57,984 nt of DNA from an uncultured Phocaeicola sp. (GTDB taxonomy: Bacteria > Bacteroidota > Bacteroidia > Bacteroidales > Bacteroidaceae): positions 1 to 57,984 of the forward strand of contig CAPAOL010000019.1 in NCBI GenBank assembly GCA_948579315.1, in the 5' to 3' direction. Below, one piece after another: positions 34,864 through 43,038 of this stretch (the stretch's first letter is position 1; each line of letters begins with the position of its first letter). The notes beneath the pieces are model-generated. The model was given only the letters and a program-made list of their open reading frames with translations, was not told the origin of the DNA and ran no database searches. The translations under genes and the position numbers were made by a program.

Positions 34864-34887
34864 CAAGTATGCGAAGCGGAAAGACGT

Positions 34888-35535
34888 CTATCCGATGTTC
34901 TCAGCCATTTTCTTGCCCAAAGTAAAGGCTGATTCTAATTCAATAGAGAACATATCATCCCGATATTTCCTCTTACTTTCCTCGTCAAATACCTCAACGA
35001 CATACTTGGAATAGTCGGAGAACTGATATGTGTTGAACGCACAGATTCGGTTAGGTTGATTGAAAACGTGTCCGATGAAAGATTCTATGTTTGCAATGAC
35101 AGCCTCGGGGAACATTTCTTTTGGAACATTCATGGTATATATGGTTGCCACATCACATCGTTTTGGTGCAATCGTTTTATAGCCAGCTTCATAAGTGGCA
35201 AACGGGAAGATAAGTCTTTCGAGAAAGGCTTTCATCTGTGCGGATACATCCATCAGGAAAATTGGAGAGCCGAGTACCAGAATATCCGCCTGAGCCGCCT
35301 TTTCAAGAACTGGCATTATTGAGTCTTTGACGGAACAATGACCGTAACTATTTGTACCTTTGAGTTTACACGCAAAGCAACTGCGGCAACCTTTGAAATC
35401 AAAGTCATAAAGATTGACAGTTTCAACAGTTGCGTCTTGCAACTGTGATTTAACACCCTCGGCAAAAGCACGACACATTTTTGCCGTGTTCCCGTCCTTG
35501 CGAGGGCTTCCGTTGATGATGATTATTGAACTCAT
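34888..35535 (-). CDS. NAD(P)H-dependent FMN reductase / flavodoxin-fold oxidoreductase
   Basis: 215 residues from the ATG at 35535 (MSSIIIINGSPRKDGNTAKM). The SPRKDGNT segment is the FMN phosphate loop. GCRSCFACKLKGTNSYGHCS has a CxxCxxC-like cluster as in iron-sulfur-flavoprotein relatives. LVLGSPIFLMDVSAQMKAFL is the conserved second FMN loop. It probably reduces quinones, azo or nitro compounds. It is transcribed divergently from an HxlR regulator, the usual arrangement for regulation by that protein. Confidence 0.88.
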   Translation of the reverse strand: MSSIIIINGSPRKDGNTAKMCRAFAEGVKSQLQDATVETVNLYDFDFKGCRSCFACKLKGTNSYGHCSVKDSIMPVLEKAAQADILVLGSPIFLMDVSAQMKAFLERLIFPFATYEAGYKTIAPKRCDVATIYTMNVPKEMFPEAVIANIESFIGHVFNQPNRICAFNTYQFSDYSKYVVEVFDEESKRKYRDDMFSIELESAFTLGKKMAENIG

Positions 35536-35574
35536 ATATTGTCGAATTTGCATGCAAAGTAAGTCCATTATTCT

Positions 35575-35582
35575 TATCTTTG
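35575..35582 (+). promoter_or_regulatory. -7 promoter element of the HxlR gene, in a divergent promoter region
   Basis: TATCTTTG on the plus strand drives the HxlR gene. A near-match (minus-strand TTACTTTG) about 20 bases away could serve the reductase, so the ~90-base gap holds both promoters. Confidence 0.6.
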
Positions 35583-35627
35583 CAAGTACGCACCAATAAG
35601 TTATATAGTAACTAAAAGGAGTAAATT

Positions 35628-35981
35628 ATGGAAAAACAAAACAATACGGATAAAATATTTTTTCATGGAAGAGAATATTTTTGTACGCTTGACCTTGCTC
35701 TTGACAAAATAGGCGGCAAGTGGAAAATCATAATGATTTATATGTTGCAAAATGGAGCTTTACGTTCATCAGATTTGCAACGTAAGATGTCGGGGGTGTC
35801 AAATAAGATGTTTACTCAAACTGCAAGAGAATTGGAATATGATGGTATAGTAAAACGAGAGGTATATCCAGTTATTCCTCCTCGCGTAGAATACTCACTC
35901 ACACCAGTAGGGCAATCAATATTGCCTATCGTAAGAGATATAGCTGAATGGGGTAAGCAGTTATTGGATGATAAATTATAG
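35628..35981 (+). CDS. HxlR-family transcriptional regulator
   Basis: 117 residues with AAAGGAG six bases before the ATG. The winged helix reads CTLDLALDKIGGKWKIIMIY, then LRSSDLQRKMSGVSNKMFTQ and VIPPRVEYSLTPVGQSILPI. The Cys at the start of the domain is the residue that senses electrophiles or redox change in some relatives. Likely controls the divergent flavin reductase gene. Confidence 0.92.
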   Translation: MEKQNNTDKIFFHGREYFCTLDLALDKIGGKWKIIMIYMLQNGALRSSDLQRKMSGVSNKMFTQTARELEYDGIVKREVYPVIPPRVEYSLTPVGQSILPIVRDIAEWGKQLLDDKL

Positions 35982-36296
35982 AAACTCTCAAGGTCGTTAT
36001 TGCATAAAACGGAATGGTCTCTGATTATTGTTTTTTACCCGGAGACAGGTGTCTTGACGGTTTACAAGCAAGGTACAAACTCCGTAAAATAGTAGCCAAA
36101 ACAGAAGGGAAAAGCAGGGAAATGAGGCTGAAACATCAAAATCACGCTATAAAAGGATAAGATTTCAGTTTTTCCATTCTGTTCAAGCACTTTATGCATG
36201 ACAACATAAGGGTTTTAGCAAGAATTGTATTAACTTTCCTCTAAAGAAAAAATATATTCTTTATGCTGTCGGTGTGAGATTCCCCACGATTTTCCC
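35982..36296. other. intergenic stretch with no recognised gene
   Basis: About 315 bases between the HxlR gene and the alkD promoter. I see no convincing reading frame, tRNA, long repeat or strong hairpin. Confidence 0.6.
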
Positions 36297-36304
36297 TATA
36301 TTTG
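36297..36304 (+). promoter_or_regulatory. -7 promoter element of alkD
   Basis: TATATTTG matches TAnnTTTG and lies 21 bases before the alkD start. Confidence 0.6.
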
Positions 36305-36325
36305 TGAAGAAACCAACTATACAAA

Positions 36326-37018
36326 ATGACTACAACAGAAAACATTCGAAAAGAATTGCTGGATTTGGTAGATTCCAAGTATCAGGAATTTCATTCTGCC
36401 TTGGTTCCCGGAATCGAGAATATTCTTGGTGTACGTATTCCGCAACTACGGATATTGGCTAAAGAAATCGCAAAGAGAGATAACTGGCGTATGTTTGTGG
36501 AAGCAACCGATACTAAGTTTTATGAAGAAACAATGCTTCAGGGAATGGTTATCGGATTAGCTAAAATGGAACTGGATGAACAAATGAAACACATAAGCAT
36601 GTTCGTTCCACGTATCGACAACTGGGCTGTATGTGATATCTTTTGCGGCGAACTGAAGACTGCCGTGAAGAAAGGAAAAGCAACTGTATGGCAGTTTATC
36701 CAGCCTTACCTCATATCTCCCCAAGAGTTCGAAATCCGCTTCGGGATTGTGATGCTTTTCCATTATGTAGACGAAGAACATATCGACGCATTGCTGGCAT
36801 ATGCAGACACTTTCAACCACGATGCTTATTATGCACGTATGGCTATGGCTTGGATGATGTCCATCTGTTTCATCAAATTCCCCGAAAAGACAATGGAGTA
36901 CCTTAAACAGAGCAAACTGGATAACTGGACTTATAATAAGTCATTGCAGAAAACTATCGAATCTCTCCGGGTAGACAAGGAAACTAAAGATATACTTCGT
37001 GGTATGAAACGGAGGTAA
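36326..37018 (+). CDS. alkD: AlkD-like DNA alkylation repair protein
   Basis: 230 residues of HEAT-like repeats. The residues known to matter in Bacillus cereus AlkD are present: Trp and Asp in RIDNWAVCDIF, Arg in FEIRFGIVML and Trp in SKLDNWTYNKSLQK. The family removes bulky or positively charged N3/N7-alkylpurines by DNA glycosylase action without base flipping. Monocistronic, with its own promoter and a terminator shared with potD. Confidence 0.9.
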   Translation: MTTTENIRKELLDLVDSKYQEFHSALVPGIENILGVRIPQLRILAKEIAKRDNWRMFVEATDTKFYEETMLQGMVIGLAKMELDEQMKHISMFVPRIDNWAVCDIFCGELKTAVKKGKATVWQFIQPYLISPQEFEIRFGIVMLFHYVDEEHIDALLAYADTFNHDAYYARMAMAWMMSICFIKFPEKTMEYLKQSKLDNWTYNKSLQKTIESLRVDKETKDILRGMKRR

Positions 37019-37032
37019 TGACACCATAAAAA

Positions 37033-37069
37033 ATAAAGCTCGGTAACTGTTCTGCTTACCGAGCTTTAT
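37033..37069. terminator. bidirectional terminator between alkD and potD
   Basis: ATAAAGCTCGGTAA at 37033-37046 pairs perfectly with TTACCGAGCTTTAT at 37056-37069; T runs follow on the plus strand and A/T runs on the other side. It serves two convergent genes. Confidence 0.88.
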
Positions 37070-37109
37070 TTTTATGATGTATCAAATGATTTATGATATA
37101 GCAAATGAA

Positions 37110-38441
37110 TTAATTCCTCTTTACCTTTTTCCTTCTGCTTCTGCGCCTCTGTTGTTTCCGGCGGCTGTAACGTTGCCATCTTTTATATATCATCCAGCCG
37201 CTCATCAAAGCAACGACGACAAAGATAAGAATAGTGATACCCACTCCTAAATTATCCCCCTTAATACGCGACCAAATATCAAGAACTTCTTTTGTCTTAT
37301 CGCCGAAGTCACGAATCATAGCGCATCGTTCCACTACTTTGCGGTCGGGATATTGTATCTTGTCAATCTGTATGCTATCGGCATCCGGACCGAAGAAATA
37401 ACTAAGATCGGAAAAATAGGTAAGTGTCGTATCTATCTTCTCTTCCAGAATCTCCGGAGTAGCAATCGAACTTACATATCCGCAGAAATCCATATTTCTC
37501 AGAGCAATATCCGGACGACACATGAAGTTGATAAAATAGCTGGCTGCTTCCGGATTCCTTGCATATTTCGGAATCACCCAACCGTCATACCATATATTAC
37601 TTCCTTCCTTCGGAACTTCGTAATCCAAGTCCACACCTACCGCATCGGCTTCTTCAATCGCCCATATCGCGTCACCGCTCCAGGTCATATTCAACCAAGC
37701 CTTGTTCTTCGTCATCATCTCCTTGCCGAAATCGGCTTCCCAGCCTGCTATATTCGGTTTCAGGGCTTTCAGATATTTTTCCGCAAGCTCCATAGCCTGT
37801 GGAGAATAGTCGTTCATTAGTTCTTCCACTGTCACACTCCCCGCTTCCAATTCCTTGGCGTGCGCATAAATGATAGCCGTACCGTAAGCGTCGCGGTAAC
37901 TATCTTTCATAAGAATTTTGCCGGCATACTTCTTATTCCAAAGACAATTCCAGGATGCAGCGACCGAATCAGGAACATAAGCCCGGTTATAAAGAAGTCC
38001 CGCAGTTCCCCACATATAGCATACCGCATAACGGCTGGCTTCTTCACCCGGCTGGCTCAATTTATTAATCTGCTCCCGTATGAACGGAGCCACATTGTTC
38101 ATATAGTTGGGAGAATGGGCAAAGTTCGTATCAATAGGCAGAAGCAGATGCTTCTTCAACATACGCTCAATAATGTATTCCGAAGGACAAACCACGTCGA
38201 AATCCTCATGTCCCTTCTCTATCTTGGTCAACATTATCTCGTTAATGTCGAATGTCTGATAAACGATGCGGATATTTTCGCCTGTCTGTTCTTTATAATA
38301 TGCTTGAAAATCCTCGAGCACACTATCCCCGATATAATCCGCCCAGTTATAGATTTTGAGAACCCGTTCGCGAGGCTCGCCGGAATTATAACATCCCGTC
38401 AAACTCAGCAACAACAGGATAGCAGGAATTATTCTTTTCAT
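37110..38441 (-). CDS. potD: spermidine/putrescine ABC transporter substrate-binding protein with C-terminal membrane helix
   Basis: 443 residues from the ATG at 38441, giving the lipoprotein signal MKRIIPAILLLLSLTGC. The periplasmic-binding fold has RVLKIYNWADYIGDSVLEDF, VVCPSEYIIERMLKKHLLLP and KAWLNMTWSGDAIWAIEEAD, all typical of PotD/PotF. After the binding domain comes a membrane helix (VGITILIFVVVALMSGWMIY) and a very basic tail of Arg and Lys, which ordinary PotD lacks. It is the last gene of the pot operon. Confidence 0.93.
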   Translation of the reverse strand: MKRIIPAILLLLSLTGCYNSGEPRERVLKIYNWADYIGDSVLEDFQAYYKEQTGENIRIVYQTFDINEIMLTKIEKGHEDFDVVCPSEYIIERMLKKHLLLPIDTNFAHSPNYMNNVAPFIREQINKLSQPGEEASRYAVCYMWGTAGLLYNRAYVPDSVAASWNCLWNKKYAGKILMKDSYRDAYGTAIIYAHAKELEAGSVTVEELMNDYSPQAMELAEKYLKALKPNIAGWEADFGKEMMTKNKAWLNMTWSGDAIWAIEEADAVGVDLDYEVPKEGSNIWYDGWVIPKYARNPEAASYFINFMCRPDIALRNMDFCGYVSSIATPEILEEKIDTTLTYFSDLSYFFGPDADSIQIDKIQYPDRKVVERCAMIRDFGDKTKEVLDIWSRIKGDNLGVGITILIFVVVALMSGWMIYKRWQRYSRRKQQRRRSRRKKVKRN

Positions 38442-38530
38442 AATTAACAATTTTACAATGTGCAAATATGCCAATACTGAAAACGTGCCGCCATGCAATC
38501 AGCATATCAGCGCATTGGCATATTGAATAA

Positions 38531-39322
38531 TTATTTCTTCTTCGCTTTCCCTGCCCGGTAATTGATTACAATAAGCAACGCCAGCACCACAACAAAAATA
38601 ATGGCGGAAAGCGGACGAAGCTCCGGTGTCAAACCACCTTTGCGGGCATCGGCATAAATATAAGTGGAAAGCGTCTCCAAACCCTGATTGCCGATAGTAA
38701 ATACTGTTACGGCAAAATCATCAATAGATAATGTCAATGCAAGCATAAAACCACTAATCATTCCCGGGCGAATCTCCGGCACAATGACTTTCCACAAGGC
38801 TTGCATGGGAGTGGCTCCCAAGTCAAGAGCGGCCTCATAAATATTCGGGTTCATCTGCTTCAAACGAGGCAAAACACTCAAAACAACGTATGGCGTACAA
38901 AAAGTAATATGAGCAAGCACTACGGTTGTGTATCCTTGTGTGATTCCTAAAGAAACAAACAAAAGGAAAAGAGAAATACCCGTGATGATATCTCCGTTCA
39001 GAATAGGAATGCTATTCACAAAACCAATCGCTTTACGCGAACGGGATTTCAAATTAAAGATGCCGATAGCAGCTACGCTACCCAATAAGGTAGATACCGT
39101 TGCAGCCAGCAGGGCAATAGTAATCGTGTTAATCAATGCATTCATCAAAGAATGATGCGCGCCCGTAGTAAAAAGCGAAGTATAAAGTTTTGTGGAGAAA
39201 CCAGTCCAGTTGCCCAACACTTTCGCTTCCGTAAAAGAATAGATGACAATAATCACAATAGGAGAATAAAGCAACAACAGCAATATCCATAAGTAAACCT
39301 GAGCGAATATTTTCTTTACCAT
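38531..39322 (-). CDS. potC: spermidine/putrescine ABC transporter permease PotC
   Basis: 263 residues, six helices. The EAA loop (YEAALDLGATPMQALWKVIV) contacts the ATPase. It pairs with PotB to form the inner-membrane channel for polyamines. Its start overlaps the potB stop by seven bases. Confidence 0.93.
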   Translation of the reverse strand: MVKKIFAQVYLWILLLLLYSPIVIIVIYSFTEAKVLGNWTGFSTKLYTSLFTTGAHHSLMNALINTITIALLAATVSTLLGSVAAIGIFNLKSRSRKAIGFVNSIPILNGDIITGISLFLLFVSLGITQGYTTVVLAHITFCTPYVVLSVLPRLKQMNPNIYEAALDLGATPMQALWKVIVPEIRPGMISGFMLALTLSIDDFAVTVFTIGNQGLETLSTYIYADARKGGLTPELRPLSAIIFVVVLALLIVINYRAGKAKKK

Positions 39323-40116
39323 AGCCCGCCTCCTTCGTTTGAATTGTCTTTATCGTCTGTGCTAAACAAGGAAGTAGCAGCAATCAGCAGCAACATAATA
39401 AGCGAAAGTGCCGCTCCATAATTCCACATGCTGTTATTGATATTTTCCTGAATCGTCGTACCAAAGAGTTTGATATTATTCATCGTCAGCAACTCGGCAA
39501 TGGCAAATGTTGATATAGTCGGCATGAACACCATCATAATCCCACTCATTACTCCCGGCATGGAAAGCGGAAGGACTGCTTTCAAAAAGACTTGTAGCGG
39601 ATTGGCTCCCAAATCTTGTGCAGCTTCAATATAACTATGATCCATTTTCTGCAACGTGTTGTAAATAGGATAAATCATAAAGGGGATAAAGTTGTATACC
39701 ATACCGAATATCAATGCTCCCTCGCCCAACGGTACACTGAAAAAGTCGAACAAAGCAACCGTAGCAAGGGTACGCACAAGAATATTTACCCACATCGGCA
39801 GGATAAACAGTACGACCATCGTCTTAGAACGGTTCAGCTTACTGTTACTCAATATCCATGCTGCAGGATAACCCAGTAAAATACAAACAAGGGTAGTAAT
39901 GATGGCAATACCGATAGAATATACAAAGGTATTGATTGCTTCGGGATGTTCGAAAAACTTCTGAAAATTGGCGAGTGTCAAATGACCGCTATCATCGGTA
40001 AAAGCATATACGACAATTAAAAACAGCGGTATAATCACAAAGATCGCCGAAAAAATAATGTAAGGGAGAGTCCAACTCTTACGTGATGACAAAAAGACTA
40101 TAAACTTCTTATTCAC
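39316..40116 (-). CDS. potB: spermidine/putrescine ABC transporter permease PotB
   Basis: 266 residues, six helices, with the EAA loop YIEAAQDLGANPLQVFLKAV. Polyamine transporter permease subunit; 11 bases after potA and overlapping potC. Confidence 0.93.
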   Translation of the reverse strand: MNKKFIVFLSSRKSWTLPYIIFSAIFVIIPLFLIVVYAFTDDSGHLTLANFQKFFEHPEAINTFVYSIGIAIITTLVCILLGYPAAWILSNSKLNRSKTMVVLFILPMWVNILVRTLATVALFDFFSVPLGEGALIFGMVYNFIPFMIYPIYNTLQKMDHSYIEAAQDLGANPLQVFLKAVLPLSMPGVMSGIMMVFMPTISTFAIAELLTMNNIKLFGTTIQENINNSMWNYGAALSLIMLLLIAATSLFSTDDKDNSNEGGGLW

Positions 40117-40127
40117 TTCCTTTCCTG

Positions 40128-41519
40128 TTAATCGGTTATTTTAATTATACGAATGGCATCTGGAGGGATGGTAATACCTACACGGTCTCCGTCGTCCCAC
40201 ACATCGTTCGTATCTACAAATACATTCTCGTCCCAGTCTGACAATACGGTCAGATGATAATGGTCGCCCTTGTAAAGGATGAATTTCACCTCACCTGTCA
40301 GCATTCCGTCTTCTTCATTATCCTGCAGAATCACTTTTTCAAAGTCTACTTCCACTTTGACATTCGTATCGGCAGCTATATCTTCCACCGAAGTACATTC
40401 AAAGTTACAGCCCAGGAATTCCACATGAGTGGCATCCAACAATTTTCCTTCAAACGTATTGCAGATACGCTCTTTCTTCATGATGTGAATATCAAACGGC
40501 TTCACCAGCAGTCCAACTTCCGTTCCCACTTCAAAATGATGGTAATCCTGTACCAGGAATTCATATCCGCCGCACATCACCGTCATTTCATAATGCACAC
40601 CTTTGAAAATAGAAGTCTCTACCACACCTACCAACTGCGCCATATCCGAAACGGGGAAAATATAAAGATCTTCCGGACGGATGACTACATCTACCGGAAC
40701 ATTTTCACCAAATCCTTCATCCACACATTCAAACTCCGTACCGCAGAAGCGTACCAGTTTATCATGAATCATGGTACCATTGAGGATATTGCTTTCTCCG
40801 ATAAAGTCGGCAACAAAAGCGTTGATGGGTTCATTATAAATATCAATCGGGGTACCGATCTGCTGAATCTTTCCTTCACTCATCACGACTATTGTATCAC
40901 TCAACGTCAATGCCTCTTCCTGATCATGAGTGACATAAACAAATGTTATACCCAAAGATTTATGCATTTCTTTGAGCTCCATTTGCATATCCTTACGCAT
41001 TTTCAGGTCGAGCGCTGCCAGCGGCTCATCCAATAGCAACACTTCCGGCTCATTCACAATGGCGCGGGCAATGGCTACACGCTGTTGCTGACCACCGGAA
41101 AGAGAATCCACATCACGATATTCGTAATCCGTCATACCTACCATTTTTAAAGCAGCTTTCACTTTCTTCTCAATGGTCTGTTTCGGTGTCTTTTTCAGTT
41201 TCAGCCCGAAAGCAATGTTATCATATACATTCAAGTGCGGGAATAAGGCATATTTCTGAAATACCGTATTCACGGGACGCTTGTGGGGAGGGGTTTGTGT
41301 TATTTCCATCCCCGAAATTCGGATCTCGCCTTCCGAAGCCGTCTGAAAACCGGCAATGAGACGCAACAACGTGGTTTTACCGCAACCGGAAGGACCAAGT
41401 ATAGTGACAAACTCGCCCTTTTTCACGTTTAGAGTCACATCATCCAATGCTGTTTTATCGCCAAAAAACTTCGATACATGGCTCACCTCAATGATGGATT
41501 TATCTTCTTGCATATTCAT
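40128..41519 (-). CDS. potA: spermidine/putrescine ABC transporter ATP-binding protein PotA
   Basis: 463 residues from the ATG at 41519 (41513 also possible). Walker A is GPSGCGKTTLLRLI, the signature LSGGQQQRVAIARAI and Walker B EVLLLDEPLAAL. After the ATPase comes a C-terminal region of about 220 residues with two TOBE-like units (VVIRPEDLYIF..., then a second with GEVKFILYKGDHYHLTVLSD), about 90 residues longer than E. coli PotA. First gene of the pot operon. Confidence 0.94.
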   Translation of the reverse strand: MNMQEDKSIIEVSHVSKFFGDKTALDDVTLNVKKGEFVTILGPSGCGKTTLLRLIAGFQTASEGEIRISGMEITQTPPHKRPVNTVFQKYALFPHLNVYDNIAFGLKLKKTPKQTIEKKVKAALKMVGMTDYEYRDVDSLSGGQQQRVAIARAIVNEPEVLLLDEPLAALDLKMRKDMQMELKEMHKSLGITFVYVTHDQEEALTLSDTIVVMSEGKIQQIGTPIDIYNEPINAFVADFIGESNILNGTMIHDKLVRFCGTEFECVDEGFGENVPVDVVIRPEDLYIFPVSDMAQLVGVVETSIFKGVHYEMTVMCGGYEFLVQDYHHFEVGTEVGLLVKPFDIHIMKKERICNTFEGKLLDATHVEFLGCNFECTSVEDIAADTNVKVEVDFEKVILQDNEEDGMLTGEVKFILYKGDHYHLTVLSDWDENVFVDTNDVWDDGDRVGITIPPDAIRIIKITD

Positions 41520-41535
41520 ACTAAAGTTTGGGCTG

Positions 41536-41543
41536 CAAAGGTA
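41536..41543 (-). promoter_or_regulatory. -7 promoter element of the pot operon
   Basis: Minus-strand TACCTTTG, a perfect TAnnTTTG element, 17 bases before the potA ATG; the leader would be only about ten bases. Confidence 0.65.
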
Positions 41544-41617
41544 CACATTTCTACGGTTTTCACCTAGGTGTTAATCTAATATAACAGTGTTTTTCGATGC
41601 CCAATAGAAAAAAAATC

Positions 41618-41625
41618 TATCTTTG
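41618..41625 (+). promoter_or_regulatory. -7 promoter element of the TlpA-type gene
   Basis: TATCTTTG, 33 bases before the ATG at 41658, divergent from the pot promoter. Confidence 0.7.
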
Positions 41626-41657
41626 CATAAATATTTATTCACTAATTTTACAAAAGC

Positions 41658-42761
41658 ATGAAAAAGTTAACTTATTTAGTTATTGCAACGGCAGCGTTAG
41701 GCATGGTAGCTTGTACGGGCGGAAAGAAAACCGGATACGTTGTCACAGGTACGGTAGAAGGTGCAAACGATGGTGACACCGTTTATCTTCAGGAAGCTAC
41801 TGGTAGAAAATTGACCAAACTAGATACAGCCGTTATCACCAAAGGTACTTTTACTTTTGAAGGTACACAAGATTCTGTGGTTAGCCGCTATGTCACTTGC
41901 GAAGTGAACGGAGAACCATTGATGATTGATTTCTTCCTCGAAAACGGAAAAATCAACGTTGCCCTGACCAAGGATAACGACGCTGTGACCGGTACTCCTA
42001 ACAATGATGCCTATCAGGAAATCAGAGCTCAAATCAATGACATCAGCAAGAAAATGAATGCCGTTTATGAAGCAATGGGCAACACTTCTTTAAGTGATGA
42101 GCAAAAAGAAGCCAAACAAAAAGAGGGTGCCCAGCTGGAAGAACAGTATAACAAAGCAATCAAAGAAGGTGTTAAGAAGAACATCACCAATCCGGTTGGG
42201 GTATTCTTGTTTAAACAAACGTTCTACAATAACTCTACTGACGAAAATGAAGCTTTGTTGCAACAAATTCCTGCGAATTTCCAGAATGACGAAACAATCG
42301 TAAGAATCAAAGAGATGACCGACAAGCAGAAAAAGACTGCCGTAGGTACTCAATTTGTTGATTTCGAAATGCAGACTCCGGAAGGAAAGGCTGTGAAGTT
42401 GTCTGATTACGTTGGTAAAGGTAAAGTGGTATTGGTTGACTTCTGGGCTAGCTGGTGCGGTCCTTGCCGTCGCGAAATGCCTAATTTGGTAGAAACTTAC
42501 GCTAAGTATAAAGGTAAGAACTTCGAAATTGTAGGCGTATCTCTCGACCAGGATGGAGCTGCATGGAAAGAAGCAATCAAGAAGATGAACATGACTTGGC
42601 CACAAATGTCCGACCTGAAATTCTGGCAAAGTGAAGGTGCACAGCTTTATGCTGTGAACAGTATTCCTCACACTGTATTAATCGATGGTAGTGGTAAAAT
42701 TATCGCTCGCGGTTTGCATGGAGAAGAACTTCAGGCAAAAATTGCAGAAGCTGTAAAATAA
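41658..42761 (+). CDS. TlpA-type thiol-disulfide oxidoreductase lipoprotein with DUF4369 domain
   Basis: 367 residues; signal MKKLTYLVIATAALGMVAC. The N-terminal DUF4369 domain (YVVTGTVEGANDGDTVYLQE) and a helical middle section lead to a TlpA/AhpC-TSA-type thioredoxin domain with VVLVDFWASWCGPCRREMPN (CGPC active site) and the cis-Pro in VNSIPHTVLIDG. Periplasmic or outer-membrane-tethered disulfide reductase; several copies are usual in Bacteroides. Monocistronic. Confidence 0.92.
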   Translation: MKKLTYLVIATAALGMVACTGGKKTGYVVTGTVEGANDGDTVYLQEATGRKLTKLDTAVITKGTFTFEGTQDSVVSRYVTCEVNGEPLMIDFFLENGKINVALTKDNDAVTGTPNNDAYQEIRAQINDISKKMNAVYEAMGNTSLSDEQKEAKQKEGAQLEEQYNKAIKEGVKKNITNPVGVFLFKQTFYNNSTDENEALLQQIPANFQNDETIVRIKEMTDKQKKTAVGTQFVDFEMQTPEGKAVKLSDYVGKGKVVLVDFWASWCGPCRREMPNLVETYAKYKGKNFEIVGVSLDQDGAAWKEAIKKMNMTWPQMSDLKFWQSEGAQLYAVNSIPHTVLIDGSGKIIARGLHGEELQAKIAEAVK

Positions 42762-42834
42762 CAGATCGAAAAAGAAGGTTTTTCAAAGGCTTTAAAGTTC
42801 AAACAAGGGGCTGTTCGAAAAGCCTTGATCCTAT

Positions 42835-42877
42835 AAATCACGCTTACTACGACATGTTGTAATAAGCGTGATTTTTC
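42835..42877 (+). terminator. terminator of the TlpA-type gene
   Basis: AAATCACGCTTA at 42835-42846 pairs with TAAGCGTGATTT at 42863-42874, with an inner TACGACA/TGTTGTA stem, then T-rich sequence. Confidence 0.85.
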
Positions 42878-42941
42878 TTTTTAGAGACTTTTCAGATGGC
42901 TTCTTGTTTATTAAAAACTTCACAAATCAACAACCAAACAG

Positions 42942-42987
42942 ATAAAATTCAGCCCCTGTAATTCTCGAAAGAACACAGGGGCTGAAT
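42942..42987 (-). terminator. terminator of the glycogen phosphorylase gene
   Basis: On the minus strand ATTCAGCCCCTGT (42975-42987) pairs with ACAGGGGCTGAAT (42947-42959), followed by TTTATC. It lies about 50 bases after the glgP stop codon. Confidence 0.8.
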
Positions 42988-43038
42988 CTATATATGAAAG
43001 TAAGGGAGAAGGACTCCCCTACTTCTATTTCAAATCAA

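Noticed and set aside
34599..34887. Small gene or tRNA in the gap after fucP
   Set aside because: A 73-codon plus-strand frame has no ribosome site and reads through a hairpin; no tRNA-like fold was found.
40254..41036. Long plus-strand frame (260 codons) over potA
   Set aside because: It is antisense to a certain gene and its protein is rich in His, Phe and Ile with no family pattern: a shadow.
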